This document shows positions 33,495 through 42,596 of a stretch of DNA of 49,518 nt, in pieces (position 1 is the stretch's first letter; every line of letters begins with the position of its first letter). The notes under the pieces are model-generated. The model did not search any database. It was not told where the DNA came from and saw only the letters and a program-made list of their open reading frames with translations. Position numbers and translations under genes: made by a program. This stretch comes from an uncultured Pelagibacteraceae bacterium (lineage in GTDB: Bacteria; Pseudomonadota; Alphaproteobacteria; Pelagibacterales; Pelagibacteraceae): positions 1-49,518 of the forward strand of contig CACGHU010000003.1 of assembly GCA_902572945.1 (NCBI GenBank), written 5' to 3'.

Positions 33495-34825
33495 GAAAAT
33501 TTAACACCAAATTTATTTTTTAAAATTTTTGTAAAGGAAGGAAAGGATGTATTAATTGCTTCCGGATCATATATTTTCCACTTTCCACCCAAAGTTAAAG
33601 CAGCAACTGTGCACATTGCCATAACTCTATGATCTTTTAAATAATTTTTTATTTCATAATTCTTATCCAAACTAATATTTGGATTACCGTAAATTTTTAA
33701 GGAACTACTTGTAAGTTTTGTTTTGATCCCGATCATATTTAATATTTTTGATCCTAATTTTAATCTCGGGCTTTCTTTCTTATCCAATTCAGAGAGATTT
33801 CTAAAATAAGAAACTCCTTTTGATTTAGCAGCAACTAAAAAAATTATTAAAAATTCGTCTATAGCACTACTATTTAATGAGGGAGGGCAATTTATTGCTT
33901 TGAGTTTATCTTTACTTTTTACAATTATGTCACCACAATTCTCACCATTTATAGATTTAATTTTTTTTACTTTTATATTTGCACCCATTTTATTTAGAAT
34001 TTTTAAAACTCCTGATCTTGTTGGATTTAAATTTATATTTTTAAGAACTAATTTTGAATCTTTAGATAAAAGTGTTAATGCTATAAAAAAAGCAGCTGAA
34101 CTTATATCTCCAGGTATATTTAAATTGAATCCATTTAATCTGTCAGGACTTGAGGTTTTAATAATATCAATATTCTTTCTACTTTTTACTTTAATTGGAA
34201 TATTAAGATCATTGAACATTAACTCTGTATGATTTCTCGATCTTTTGGCAAAAATTTTCATTTCCCCAGGCGTATTTAAAGACGCCAACATCACACATGT
34301 TTTACATTGTGCAGAAGCTTTATTTTCATAATATGTTATTGGTCTTAAATAATTTGAGCCAATTATTGAGATTGGAAGTTTTTTTCTCCCCAAGGGATAA
34401 AATTTTGCACCAATTTTTTCTAAAGGCTCAATCACTCTTGAAAAGTCCCTTCTTGATAAACTTTTGTCACCAATTATTTTAATTTTATATGGTGTTTTTA
34501 ATAAAAGAGCCAAGATCAACCTTCCTGCGGTTCCTGAATTTCCAGCGTTCAAGGTAATATTTTTTTTGTATTTAAAGCCGTTAATTCCTCTTCCTTGTAA
34601 ATCGCAATTATTATTCGAAAATGAAATTTTAACACCCAATTCTTTAAGACACTTAATAGTATTCAAAACATCTTCAGATTTAAGTAAATTTTTAGCTCTC
34701 GAAACTCCTATAGCTTGTGATGCTATTAATAACCACCTAATCGAAATACTTTTATCTCCATCGACTTTTATTATTTTTTTAAATTTTTCAATTTTATTTT
34801 TAACTAACAAAAATTTTGCACTCAT
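33491..34825 (-). CDS. aroA: 3-phosphoshikimate 1-carboxyvinyltransferase (EPSP synthase)
   Basis: The sixth step of the shikimate pathway. The 444 aa form two EPSP/MurA-like domains. The N-terminal DGDKSISIRWLLIAS gives the PEP/S3P Lys and Arg. GNSGTAGRL corresponds to the family's GNAGT block, LSRRDFSRVIEPL is typical of the alphaproteobacterial type, GDISSAAFF marks the middle, and LDKKESPRL and KDHRVMAM are near the C-terminus. aroK and aroB lie 32 kb away at the left edge, so the aromatic pathway is scattered. Confidence 0.96.
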   Translation of the reverse strand: MSAKFLLVKNKIEKFKKIIKVDGDKSISIRWLLIASQAIGVSRAKNLLKSEDVLNTIKCLKELGVKISFSNNNCDLQGRGINGFKYKKNITLNAGNSGTAGRLILALLLKTPYKIKIIGDKSLSRRDFSRVIEPLEKIGAKFYPLGRKKLPISIIGSNYLRPITYYENKASAQCKTCVMLASLNTPGEMKIFAKRSRNHTELMFNDLNIPIKVKSRKNIDIIKTSSPDRLNGFNLNIPGDISSAAFFIALTLLSKDSKLVLKNINLNPTRSGVLKILNKMGANIKVKKIKSINGENCGDIIVKSKDKLKAINCPPSLNSSAIDEFLIIFLVAAKSKGVSYFRNLSELDKKESPRLKLGSKILNMIGIKTKLTSSSLKIYGNPNISLDKNYEIKNYLKDHRVMAMCTVAALTLGGKWKIYDPEAINTSFPSFTKILKNKFGVKFS

Positions 34826-34829
34826 AAAT

Positions 34830-35606
34830 TTAGTTTATTTTAAAAGACTTTCCAAAATAAGCATTTTGTGCAACAGGATTATTAATAAGGTCTTTAGGGG
34901 TTCCTTGAGCAATTATTTTACAGTTTGATAATATCATTGCTATATCAACGCAAGAAAGTAAATCTCTTGCTTGATGATCACATATAATTATTCCAATTCT
35001 CTCTTCAGTTTGAAGGTTTACAATTATTTTTTGCAACATTTGGATGGTAAGGACATCTAATGCAGCAAAACATTCATCTAGTAAAAGAATTTTTGGATCT
35101 CCAAGTAAAGAAAGTGCTATAACTAATTTTTTCTTTTGTCCGCCTGATAAAACGGATGCCTTTATATTTCTTAAATAATCTAACTCGAATTTTGAAATAA
35201 GGTACTCTATTCTTGAATTTTGATCTCTTCTGTCTTTAATTAAAATTTCTGCCACAGCTCTTAAATTTTGATATGTAGTCAGATCTCCAAAAAAACCACC
35301 ATACTGAGGCACATAACCTATTTTAAATTCTCTTGTTCTTGTATAAATTGGGTAGTTAGTTGCATCTTTATTTCCAAATATTATTTTTCCATAGTCTGGT
35401 TTTAATAGGCCAGTTATTAAATTAAAAATGGTAGATTTTCCTGCACCGTTAGGCCCTAAGAGTCCTAAAATTTCTCCTGGATTTATTTTAAAAGATATGT
35501 TCTCTAAGATTTTTCTTTTTTCAAATGATATCGAAATATTTTTAACCTCTAATAGTGGATCAGTATTTTTAAAGGACTTAATTCTAAATTTTTTAATTAT
35601 TGCCAT
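34830..35606 (-). CDS. lptB: LPS export ABC transporter ATP-binding protein LptB
   Basis: The ATPase of the Lpt machine that lifts lipopolysaccharide from the inner membrane. The 258 aa contain Walker A GPNGAGKST at residues 51-59, Q-loop VPQYGGFFGDLT, signature LSGGQ, Walker B ILLLDEC and the switch His in ICDHQARDLL. LptB-specific features are the CDHxxRdlL and IAQGTPKDLINN ends. The signature continues KKKLVIAL, not the usual RRRVEIAR. It abuts lptC; the usual lptA between them is absent. Confidence 0.93.
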   Translation of the reverse strand: MAIIKKFRIKSFKNTDPLLEVKNISISFEKRKILENISFKINPGEILGLLGPNGAGKSTIFNLITGLLKPDYGKIIFGNKDATNYPIYTRTREFKIGYVPQYGGFFGDLTTYQNLRAVAEILIKDRRDQNSRIEYLISKFELDYLRNIKASVLSGGQKKKLVIALSLLGDPKILLLDECFAALDVLTIQMLQKIIVNLQTEERIGIIICDHQARDLLSCVDIAMILSNCKIIAQGTPKDLINNPVAQNAYFGKSFKIN

Positions 35607-36212
35607 TTAGTTCTTTATTATTGCTTTTACCTTTTTATTTTTGTCTTTCATATATATTTGTGATGTTCTTTTTACTAAATCTAAATAGATCTCATCAGCT
35701 TTTAAAAAGTTATTATTGTAATTGTATTTTACATTATTAGTTATTTTTACCTCCTTATCTACATACTTTAAAAAAAGATCACCACTATTTATGAAATGAT
35801 CCAGATAAAGTAAATTTACTTCATTAAAAAAGTGTGTATCCAGTGTTAATTTATTATACTCTGCATTTTTAGATTTGATTTCAAAAGTACCATAGTCAAA
35901 AATTAAAATTTTTGCAGTGACATTTTTTAAAAATAATATATTTTCATTTTCTTCATCAATTGAACCAGAGACAGATTTAATTTCGTAAGTATTGCCTTTT
36001 TCGTCACTTGATCTGTATGATAAGTCCAAAATTTTATTTGATGACTGTTTATTTCCAGCGCTAGTAACCCCAAATTCAGTCTCATCTATGTTTTTCGATT
36101 TTATATCTTTTGAACTTAAATTCACATCTTTGTTTAAATAAGTAAATGTAAAATATCCAATTATCAGGATGATTGTTAATATACAGGTTTGAATTATTAA
36201 GGATTTATTCAT
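35607..36212 (-). CDS. lptC: LPS export protein LptC
   Basis: A 201-aa bitopic protein. An N-terminal membrane span (about 6-25) is followed by a periplasmic beta-jellyroll. The stretch ILDLSYRSSDEKGNTYEI resembles the LptC/YrbK start, and the later ATGTFxxxS-like FDYGTFEIKSKNAEYN matches the repeated beta-hairpins. I chose the ATG at 36212, which overlaps the kdsD stop as TGATG; a TTG lies directly before it. The family is weakly conserved, so the call relies partly on position between kdsD and lptB. Confidence 0.82.
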   Translation of the reverse strand: MNKSLIIQTCILTIILIIGYFTFTYLNKDVNLSSKDIKSKNIDETEFGVTSAGNKQSSNKILDLSYRSSDEKGNTYEIKSVSGSIDEENENILFLKNVTAKILIFDYGTFEIKSKNAEYNKLTLDTHFFNEVNLLYLDHFINSGDLFLKYVDKEVKITNNVKYNYNNNFLKADEIYLDLVKRTSQIYMKDKNKKVKAIIKN

Positions 36213-37183
36213 CAAGATATATTTCCATCCAATATATTATGAATATGAAGAATCCCAATTGTTTTTTTTGGACTATTTTTTTTATGAACACATAAGCTTG
36301 TTATTTTTTTTTCAGACATTATTGATAAACTTTTTACAGCTAACATATCTTTATCAACACTAATTGGATTCTTAGTCATAATTTTTTTTACAGCAAGTTC
36401 AACCAAGGTATTATTTTTTTGCGAACTTCTTCTAATTTGTCCATCTGTTATAATACCAGTAGTAATTTTATTTTTATTTATTGCTATCAAAACTCCTAAT
36501 TTCTTTTCAGTTATTAATTTAAACGCTTTCCTCATATTTGCATTTTCATTTATGAAGGGGATTTTTTTTCCTGAGATCATTAAATCTTCAACTGTTTTAA
36601 GTTTTGCTCCTAAGCTCCCACTCGGATGAAATTCTTTAAAATTGTGTTTTTTAAATCTTTTTTTATTCAATGCTGCAACAGCCAAGCAGTCACCAATTGC
36701 CAATTGCTCACTAGTGCTACTTGTGGGTACTATTCCTAGTCCTGCTTCTTTTACTTCAGGAATATTTAGTTTTATATCTGAAGCTCTATAAAGTAATGAA
36801 TTTTTTTTTGACACAATTCCTACAAGAGTAATCTTATTTCTATTTGCAAATCTTATTACCGGCTTAAGCTCTTGAGTTTCTCCAGAATTACTTATTAAAA
36901 TTAAAATATCTTTTCTTGATATGCTTCCAAGATTTCCATGAGAACAATCATTTGCAGAAAGAGAAAATGATGGACAACCAACAGAGGAAAGTGTAGCAGC
37001 AATTTTAGATGCAATTAAATAACTTTTTCCTACGCCGCAGAGAATTATTTTAGATTGACATTTTACTATTGCGTTCACAGCTTGATCAAAAGATCTATTA
37101 ATTGACTTTCTTAATTTTTTTAAAGCTAGAATTTCTAAATCAATTACCTTATGTGCAATTTTTTTATAACTATTAGATTTCAT
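36212..37183 (-). CDS. kdsD: Arabinose-5-phosphate isomerase
   Basis: Converts ribulose-5-phosphate to arabinose-5-phosphate, the first step toward Kdo. The 323 aa have an SIS domain (about 35-180). It contains GVGKSYLIASKIAATLSSVG, NDCSHGNLGSI and ISNSGETQEL, with PTSSTSEQLAIGDCLAVAAL at the sugar site. Two CBS repeats (about 205-320) follow. It precedes lptC/lptB. Its partner kdsB is in the same window at 43223. Confidence 0.95.
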   Translation of the reverse strand: MKSNSYKKIAHKVIDLEILALKKLRKSINRSFDQAVNAIVKCQSKIILCGVGKSYLIASKIAATLSSVGCPSFSLSANDCSHGNLGSISRKDILILISNSGETQELKPVIRFANRNKITLVGIVSKKNSLLYRASDIKLNIPEVKEAGLGIVPTSSTSEQLAIGDCLAVAALNKKRFKKHNFKEFHPSGSLGAKLKTVEDLMISGKKIPFINENANMRKAFKLITEKKLGVLIAINKNKITTGIITDGQIRRSSQKNNTLVELAVKKIMTKNPISVDKDMLAVKSLSIMSEKKITSLCVHKKNSPKKTIGILHIHNILDGNIS

Positions 37184-37191
37184 AAATATAA

Positions 37192-37806
37192 TCAGTGTTC
37201 AAAGATGCTTAGTTTAAAACCAGATACCTCCATATCTACTAATGTTGGTATTACCTTCATGCATTTTTCAAATAAATTTTTTCTATCTTCTCTTGTAAGC
37301 ATTTCTAAAAGCTTTTTTCTTATTTCAAAAAGATATTCCGTATCCTGGGCAGCGTAGTTAATTTGTTTTTCAGATAAATTTGGGTTTCCCCAATCGCTTT
37401 GTTGTTCTTTTTTAGAAATATCCTTTCCACAAATCTCTTTAACAAGATCTTTGTAACCATGAGTTGAGCTAGCAGTTCTTGCAATTTTTGATGCAACTTT
37501 TGTACAAAATATTTTTTTTGGACTTGCATTTAAATGGTATTTTAACCACAACAAGTCTTGTCGTGCGTAGTGCATTATAAATTCAGAATTTGTATTTTCT
37601 AATACTTTTACTAAGTTGGGCGCATTGTAGTTTTTTCTATTTAATTTTATAATAAAAAATCTTTTAGACTCTAAACCTAGCTGAATCAGAGTAAGCGGAT
37701 CTCTTCCTAATACAAGACCTAATGCCTCACAATCCAAACTTATTGTTTTTTCTTTAGATAAATCAATATCTGGTAAATCATTTTCAAAAACTTTAATGTT
37801 ATTCAT
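37192..37806 (-). CDS. rnd: Ribonuclease D family 3'-5' exonuclease (short form)
   Basis: A DEDDy exonuclease probably involved in RNA 3' processing. The 204 aa carry motif I DCEALGLVLG (Asp25, Glu27 region), motif II HYARQDLLWL and motif III YAAQDTEYL (Tyr and Asp). It lacks the HRDC domains that follow in E. coli RNase D, giving the compact form common in alphaproteobacteria. It is the first gene of the leftward 14-gene run and lies 8 nt from kdsD. Confidence 0.9.
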   Translation of the reverse strand: MNNIKVFENDLPDIDLSKEKTISLDCEALGLVLGRDPLTLIQLGLESKRFFIIKLNRKNYNAPNLVKVLENTNSEFIMHYARQDLLWLKYHLNASPKKIFCTKVASKIARTASSTHGYKDLVKEICGKDISKKEQQSDWGNPNLSEKQINYAAQDTEYLFEIRKKLLEMLTREDRKNLFEKCMKVIPTLVDMEVSGFKLSIFEH

Positions 37807-37855
37807 ATTTGTTTAATATATATAAAGACTAAACAATATTGTCTATTTTTTGATA

Positions 37856-38809
37856 ATGATAACAAAAAAAATACTTATATTTGGAGCCAGTGGACAAGTT
37901 GGAAGGTATTGTATAAGAAGATTTGTCAAAAATAATTACAAAGTAATAGCTGTAACCAGAAACTCACATAAAAAAGGATATATCCTTAAAACCCAAGCTC
38001 CTATTGGATACATAGACATTATTGAGGCTAATATATTTGATGAACAAAAATTAAAAGATTTAATATCAAGCGTCGATGTTTGTGTAAATCTAATAGGTAT
38101 TCTGCATGAAAAAGGAAGGATAAGTACTTTTAAAAATATACACTCAGTTTTTCCGAAAAAATTGGCGGAAATTTGTAATTTTTTTAACGTTAAACTAGTT
38201 CATATTTCAGCTCTAGGTTTAGAAAATGCGCACGATTCTAAATATGCAAAAAGTAAAATTACTGGCGAAAATTCGATAAGAAATATTTTACCTTCTGCTA
38301 CAATTATCAAACCATCTTTAGTTTATAGTGTTGACGATAATTTTACTACAAAGTTTATGAGTTTATTAAGTTTGTTACCTATATTCCCGTTATATTACGG
38401 AGGTAAAACTAAATTTACACCAATTCATGTTTCCGAATTAGCAGAATTAATATTTTATGTAATTTCTAAAGAACTATACTCAAAAAATATAGAGGCCTTA
38501 GGCCCCGAAATATTAACTTTTAAAGATATTTTAAGAATACTTATGAGATGTATAAAAAAAAAATGCATACTCTTGCCTCTACCATTGCCATTGGCAAAAG
38601 GATCAGCATTTTTAATGAACTTTTTACCTAATCCTCCAATTACTATTGATCAAATTAAATTATTAAATTATGACAACATAAAATCTGAAAAAGGTTTCAC
38701 TAATTTTGATATTGGATGTCCAAGTAAAATAAAGTTTGAAGAAGCGGTTACTAAATATGCATATAATTGGACGGAAGGGGGTCAGTATTCAAACTTTTTA
38801 AAAAAATAA
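37856..38809 (+). CDS. NDUFA9-like NAD(P)-binding protein (complex I-associated SDR family)
   Basis: An atypical short-chain dehydrogenase. I chose the ATG at 37856 (317 aa) rather than a TTG two codons earlier. The Rossmann motif GASGQVGRY is at the N-terminus, followed by CVNLIGILHEKGR and LVHISALGLE, then YAKSKITGENSI (a YxxxK-like site) and the SVFGPxD-like LVYSVDDNFTTKF. These match the complex I NDUFA9 subunit family of mitochondria and alphaproteobacteria. The C-terminal half has predicted loops. It is followed by the SHOCT gene. Confidence 0.85.
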   Translation: MITKKILIFGASGQVGRYCIRRFVKNNYKVIAVTRNSHKKGYILKTQAPIGYIDIIEANIFDEQKLKDLISSVDVCVNLIGILHEKGRISTFKNIHSVFPKKLAEICNFFNVKLVHISALGLENAHDSKYAKSKITGENSIRNILPSATIIKPSLVYSVDDNFTTKFMSLLSLLPIFPLYYGGKTKFTPIHVSELAELIFYVISKELYSKNIEALGPEILTFKDILRILMRCIKKKCILLPLPLPLAKGSAFLMNFLPNPPITIDQIKLLNYDNIKSEKGFTNFDIGCPSKIKFEEAVTKYAYNWTEGGQYSNFLKK

Positions 38810-38821
38810 AAAGAAAAAATT

Positions 38822-39061
38822 ATGATAATAATTATTTATATTTTAATATTTTTAATACTTGTCTTTGTAGCTTTTATTGGTTTTAAGGCAGCCAGTTCTG
38901 GAATTGAAGCAAAGCAGAGAAATAAATTAAATAGAACAATTACGAAAAATTCAAAAAAAAATATTACTAAGGATTTATCTAAATTAAATCATCTTTTTAA
39001 ATCTGGAGCAATTACAAAAAAAGAATTTCAAATAGCAAAAAATAAAATTCTTAGAAATTAA
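38822..39061 (+). CDS. Small membrane protein with SHOCT domain
   Basis: Seventy-nine residues with one N-terminal span (about 1-22) and a C-terminal helical hairpin. The pattern KLNHLFKSGAITKKEFQIAK is the SHOCT (short C-terminal) domain, common in oligomerising bacterial membrane proteins. No known partner. The gene is 12 nt after the NDUFA9-like gene. Its stop lies in a TTAA shared with the convergent gcrA stop at 39058-39061. Confidence 0.7.
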   Translation: MIIIIYILIFLILVFVAFIGFKAASSGIEAKQRNKLNRTITKNSKKNITKDLSKLNHLFKSGAITKKEFQIAKNKILRN

Positions 39062-39564
39062 GCTGATTTTATTTTTTTTTCAATAAACTTTGGCACCTCT
39101 TCATCTTTATCAACTGATTCTTCTTTTTTGCCTTTGGGTTGAAAAGCATAGAGTAGATGTAATTTACAATAAGAGAAGTCTTTTAAGGATTTCCTTCCAC
39201 AGAAATAAAATGAACTCTCATCAGGATGACCAATCGGCCATTTGCATGAATTATCGTCTAGCTCTTCAAGCTGCTTGGGATTCTCAGGTTCAAAATTGCT
39301 CTCAATTAATAAAGATTTAAATTTCGATCTTGATAATCTTTTTTTTCCTACACCTTTAGTTTCTGTAATGTTATTATCCAAGTTCTTAATAGAATTATTA
39401 TCTTTAAAACTTTTATTTTTAAGTTTCGCTGAAAGGTTTAATCTATGTGCTTTACCTATGACAGCGTTTCGGCTAATTCCCCCAATAATTTCAGCTATTT
39501 GGCTAGCTGTTTTTCCTTTCCCCCATAAATCTTTTAAAATTTTTACTTTTTCATCAGTCCACAT
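39058..39564 (-). CDS. gcrA: Cell-cycle regulator GcrA
   Basis: GcrA is a transcription regulator of alphaproteobacteria that acts with sigma-70 at promoters, often methylated at GANTC sites. I chose the ATG at 39564 (168 aa); a GTG lies two codons before it. The N-terminal domain has WTDEKVKILKDLW and IGGISRNAVIGKAHRLNL, diagnostic for GcrA. The C-terminal cysteine motif is CKWPIGHP followed by FCGRKSLKDFSYCKLH. The Lys/Asn-rich linker is variable. It is divergent from the ABC-2 permease gene. Confidence 0.94.
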   Translation of the reverse strand: MWTDEKVKILKDLWGKGKTASQIAEIIGGISRNAVIGKAHRLNLSAKLKNKSFKDNNSIKNLDNNITETKGVGKKRLSRSKFKSLLIESNFEPENPKQLEELDDNSCKWPIGHPDESSFYFCGRKSLKDFSYCKLHLLYAFQPKGKKEESVDKDEEVPKFIEKKIKSA

Positions 39565-39688
39565 ATACACTACATATTGTGTTTTTTTTTTTAAACAATA
39601 CTATATAAACACATATAAAAATCCGAAAAACAAGATTTAATTTTGTTTTTTCAACAAATTTAAAAAAAAGATATAGAAATGTAAATCT

Positions 39689-40501
39689 ATGGTTGAAATA
39701 CAAAAAAAATATAATTTAAAAGTAAATAAATTTGGTTTTATTAATTTTGTTGGCTTCATATCGCTATATTCTCGTGAATGTAGCAGATTTTTTGTGGTAT
39801 GGGCACAAACTCTTTTATCGCCATTAGTATCAAGTTTGCTTTTTTTGTCAGTGCTAAGTCTTGCGTTAGGCAATGAAAGAGGAGATGTATTAGATCATTC
39901 TTTTATTATTTTCTTAGCACCTGGACTAATTATCCAATCAATGATGCTCCAAAGTTTTTCTCATTCAACTAGTTCTTTGATGATATCAAAAATGCAAGGC
40001 AATATAGTTGATATTTTATATGCCCCTCTATCAGCATTTGAAGTATCAATTTCCATTATTTTAGCTGCTGTTACTAGAAGTATAATTATAGGCATTGTTT
40101 CAACTTTAGTTTTTTTTTTAATTGTGGATTTAAAAATTTCAAATTTTATTTATATTTTTTTTTCAGCATTTTTTGGATCTTTTTTTATTGGGAGTCTAGG
40201 TTTTGTAACAGGCTTGTGGGCTACAAAATTTGATCACACAGCTACTATTACAAACTTTATAATTACTCCGTTAGCTTTTTTGTCTGGTGTATTTTATACA
40301 ATAGATAGATTACCATCTATTTTCCAAACAATTAGTTATTATAATCCTTTTTTCCATATAATTAATATCTTTAGATTTGGATTTTTAGGTGTATCAGATG
40401 GAGAAATGTTGTTTGGAATGATTTATCTACCATTGCTATCTTTTATTGCATGGTTTGTTGCATACACTCTTTATAAAAATGGATATAAAATTAAAACTTA
40501 A
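39689..40501 (+). CDS. ABC-2 type transport permease
   Basis: A 270-aa polytopic protein with about six predicted spans. It contains LAPGLIIQSMMLQSFSHSTSSLMISKMQGNIVDILYAPLSA and LGFVTGLWATKFDHTATITNF, both typical of ABC-2 permeases of the NodJ/polysaccharide-export class. No partner ATPase is adjacent; the only ABC ATPase in the window, LptB, belongs to another system. Its stop codon abuts the argD ATG, so it shares the argD-argF transcript. The substrate is unknown. Confidence 0.85.
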   Translation: MVEIQKKYNLKVNKFGFINFVGFISLYSRECSRFFVVWAQTLLSPLVSSLLFLSVLSLALGNERGDVLDHSFIIFLAPGLIIQSMMLQSFSHSTSSLMISKMQGNIVDILYAPLSAFEVSISIILAAVTRSIIIGIVSTLVFFLIVDLKISNFIYIFFSAFFGSFFIGSLGFVTGLWATKFDHTATITNFIITPLAFLSGVFYTIDRLPSIFQTISYYNPFFHIINIFRFGFLGVSDGEMLFGMIYLPLLSFIAWFVAYTLYKNGYKIKT

Positions 40502-41668
40502 ATGTCATATTTAGCAAATAATTATAACCGAAGAAAAATTTCGTTTAAAAGTGGAAAAGGAAGTTTTTTGTATTCCTCAAAAGGTATTAAGTATTTGGAT
40601 TTTATACAAGGAATTGCAGTAAATTCTTTAGGGCATTCTAATCCATATTTAAATAAAGCTTTATCTTACCAATCTAAAAAGGTCTGGCATGTGTCAAATG
40701 CATTTGAAATTCCAGAAGGTGAAAAACTTGCTAAAAGACTTTCTAAAAATTCATTCGCACAACATGTAATATTTCAAAACTCAGGAGCAGAAGCTACAGA
40801 AGTAGCAATTAAAGTTGCAAGAAAATATTTTTATACAAAAAAAAAATTTGATAAAAATAGAATTCTTTGTATTAAAAATTCATTTCATGGGAGAACTCTT
40901 GCTGCTATTCATGCAAGTGGATCAAAAAAAATGACAGAAGGTTTTGGTCCAAAAATTCCTGGTTTCGACCACTTTATATTTGGTAATCATGAATCTTTAA
41001 AAAAATCTATTACAAAAAAGACAGCAGCAGTTATGGTAGAACCTATAATGGGTGAAGGTGGTGTTAAAGTAATACCAAAATGGTGTTTAAAGGGTTTAAG
41101 AAAAATTTGCGACGAGAAAAATATATTATTAATTTGTGATGAGGTTCAGAGTGGAGTAGGTAGATCGGGTAAGCTTTTTGCATTTGAACACTCGGGAATA
41201 AGACCTGATATAGTACCTATAGCAAAAGGTATAGGTGGAGGTTTTCCCCTAGGTGCAGTTTTGATGAATAAAAAAGTGTCAATAGGCATGACTCCTGGAT
41301 CTCACGGTTCAACATTTGGCGGAAATCCGTTGGCTATGAGTATAGGGAATGCAGTATTAGACAAAGTTTTAAAAAAAAATTTTTTAAAAGGTGTTCAAAA
41401 AATTTCGAATTACTTTTTGAGAGAACTAAAAAAAATTAAAAAAGAATATCCTGAATTAATTAAGGAAGTTAGAGGTGTAGGATTATTAATTGGAATTCAA
41501 CTTTATGAAGATCAAACAAAATTCATTCAAAACCTTGAAAAAAATAGACTATTGGTAACTAAGGCAGCTGAAAATGTTATAAGAATTCTACCTCCTTTAA
41601 ATGTAAAAAAATCAGAGGTAGATTTATCTATTAAAATCATAAAAAAAGTTTGCAAACAATATAAATAA
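40502..41668 (+). CDS. argD: Acetylornithine aminotransferase
   Basis: A PLP enzyme in arginine synthesis, also usable for succinyl-DAP in the lysine branch. The 388 aa carry NSGAEATEVAIKVARKY, GRTLAAIHASG, the cofactor Asp in LLICDEVQSGVGRSG and the Schiff-base Lys in PIAKGIGGGFPLGA. The end of LRVLPPL-type reads IRILPPLNV. It is 1 nt upstream of argF. Dual use with dapD/dapE substrates is known for this enzyme but not shown here. Confidence 0.95.
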   Translation: MSYLANNYNRRKISFKSGKGSFLYSSKGIKYLDFIQGIAVNSLGHSNPYLNKALSYQSKKVWHVSNAFEIPEGEKLAKRLSKNSFAQHVIFQNSGAEATEVAIKVARKYFYTKKKFDKNRILCIKNSFHGRTLAAIHASGSKKMTEGFGPKIPGFDHFIFGNHESLKKSITKKTAAVMVEPIMGEGGVKVIPKWCLKGLRKICDEKNILLICDEVQSGVGRSGKLFAFEHSGIRPDIVPIAKGIGGGFPLGAVLMNKKVSIGMTPGSHGSTFGGNPLAMSIGNAVLDKVLKKNFLKGVQKISNYFLRELKKIKKEYPELIKEVRGVGLLIGIQLYEDQTKFIQNLEKNRLLVTKAAENVIRILPPLNVKKSEVDLSIKIIKKVCKQYK

Positions 41669-41669
41669 G

Positions 41670-42596
41670 ATGAAACATTTTATTAACTTAAAGGATATTG
41701 AGTCTGAAGATCTAAAAAAGATTTTAACCGATGCAAAAAAAAGAAAATATAAAAGAAAAAATCTTAATAAACTTGATATAGATAAAGACTATCCTTTAAA
41801 AGGAAAAATTTTAATTCAAATGTTCGAAAAACCAAGCTTAAGAACTAGAATGAGTTTTTATTTAGCTATCAGACAATTGGGTGGGGGAACAATTACTTTA
41901 AGATCAAACGAACTTCATTTGGGCAAAGGTGGAGAAAGTTTAGCTGATACAGCAAAAATTCTCTCTACTTACGGAGATGGGTTTATGCTAAGAACAGATA
42001 GTGACAAAAAAATTTCCGAATTTGTAAAGTACATAAAAATACCGTTAATAAATGGATTAAGCCCCTCATCTCACCCAACACAAGTTCTTTCAGATATATT
42101 TACAGTTGAGGAAATTAAAAAAAAACCAATATCAAAACTTAATATCTGTTGGATAGGAGATTCTAACAATGTGCTCAATAGTTTAATTGCTGCTTCTGTA
42201 AAATTTTCATTTAAATTAAATATTGGTTGTCCAAAAAAATATACACCAAAAAAATCTGTATTAGATTGGGTAAAAAAAAATAAAAAAAAGGTTTTTATTT
42301 TTGACGACCCAAAAAAAGCAGTGAAAAATGCAGATGTTGTTTTTTCTGATAAGGTTATATCACTAAATGATAAAGTAGACGTTCAAAAGAAAACTAAAGA
42401 ATTTAAAAAATTTTATATAAATACTAACTTGTTAAAATTAGCACCCAAAAGTATATTTTTACATTGCCTTCCTAGAGGAAACGAAGTTTCAGATAATGTA
42501 TTTTTAGGAAAAAAATCGCATGTTTGGCAGCAAGCTTTAAATAGAGTTCATGTCCAAAAAAGCATTCTTATGTACTGTTTTAATAAATTAAGGTAA
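41670..42596 (+). CDS. argF: Ornithine carbamoyltransferase
   Basis: Makes citrulline from ornithine and carbamoyl phosphate. The 308 aa have the carbamoyl-phosphate loop FEKPSLRTRMSF, where the usual STRTR reads SLRTR. LSPSSHPTQVLSD-like GLSPSSHPTQVLSD, WIGDSNNVLNSL, and the ornithine motif HCLPRGNEVSDNVF are present. argD-argF is the normal alphaproteobacterial pair. The 3' end overlaps cycM by 9 nt. Confidence 0.95.
   Translation: MKHFINLKDIESEDLKKILTDAKKRKYKRKNLNKLDIDKDYPLKGKILIQMFEKPSLRTRMSFYLAIRQLGGGTITLRSNELHLGKGGESLADTAKILSTYGDGFMLRTDSDKKISEFVKYIKIPLINGLSPSSHPTQVLSDIFTVEEIKKKPISKLNICWIGDSNNVLNSLIAASVKFSFKLNIGCPKKYTPKKSVLDWVKKNKKKVFIFDDPKKAVKNADVVFSDKVISLNDKVDVQKKTKEFKKFYINTNLLKLAPKSIFLHCLPRGNEVSDNVFLGKKSHVWQQALNRVHVQKSILMYCFNKLR

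Noticed and set aside
34464-34928. 154-residue open frame on plus strand
   Set aside because: Antisense to aroA and lptB, both with full conserved motifs; composition is that of a shadow frame.
39242-39640. 132-residue open frame on plus strand
   Set aside because: Antisense to gcrA and its upstream region; low complexity and no motif.
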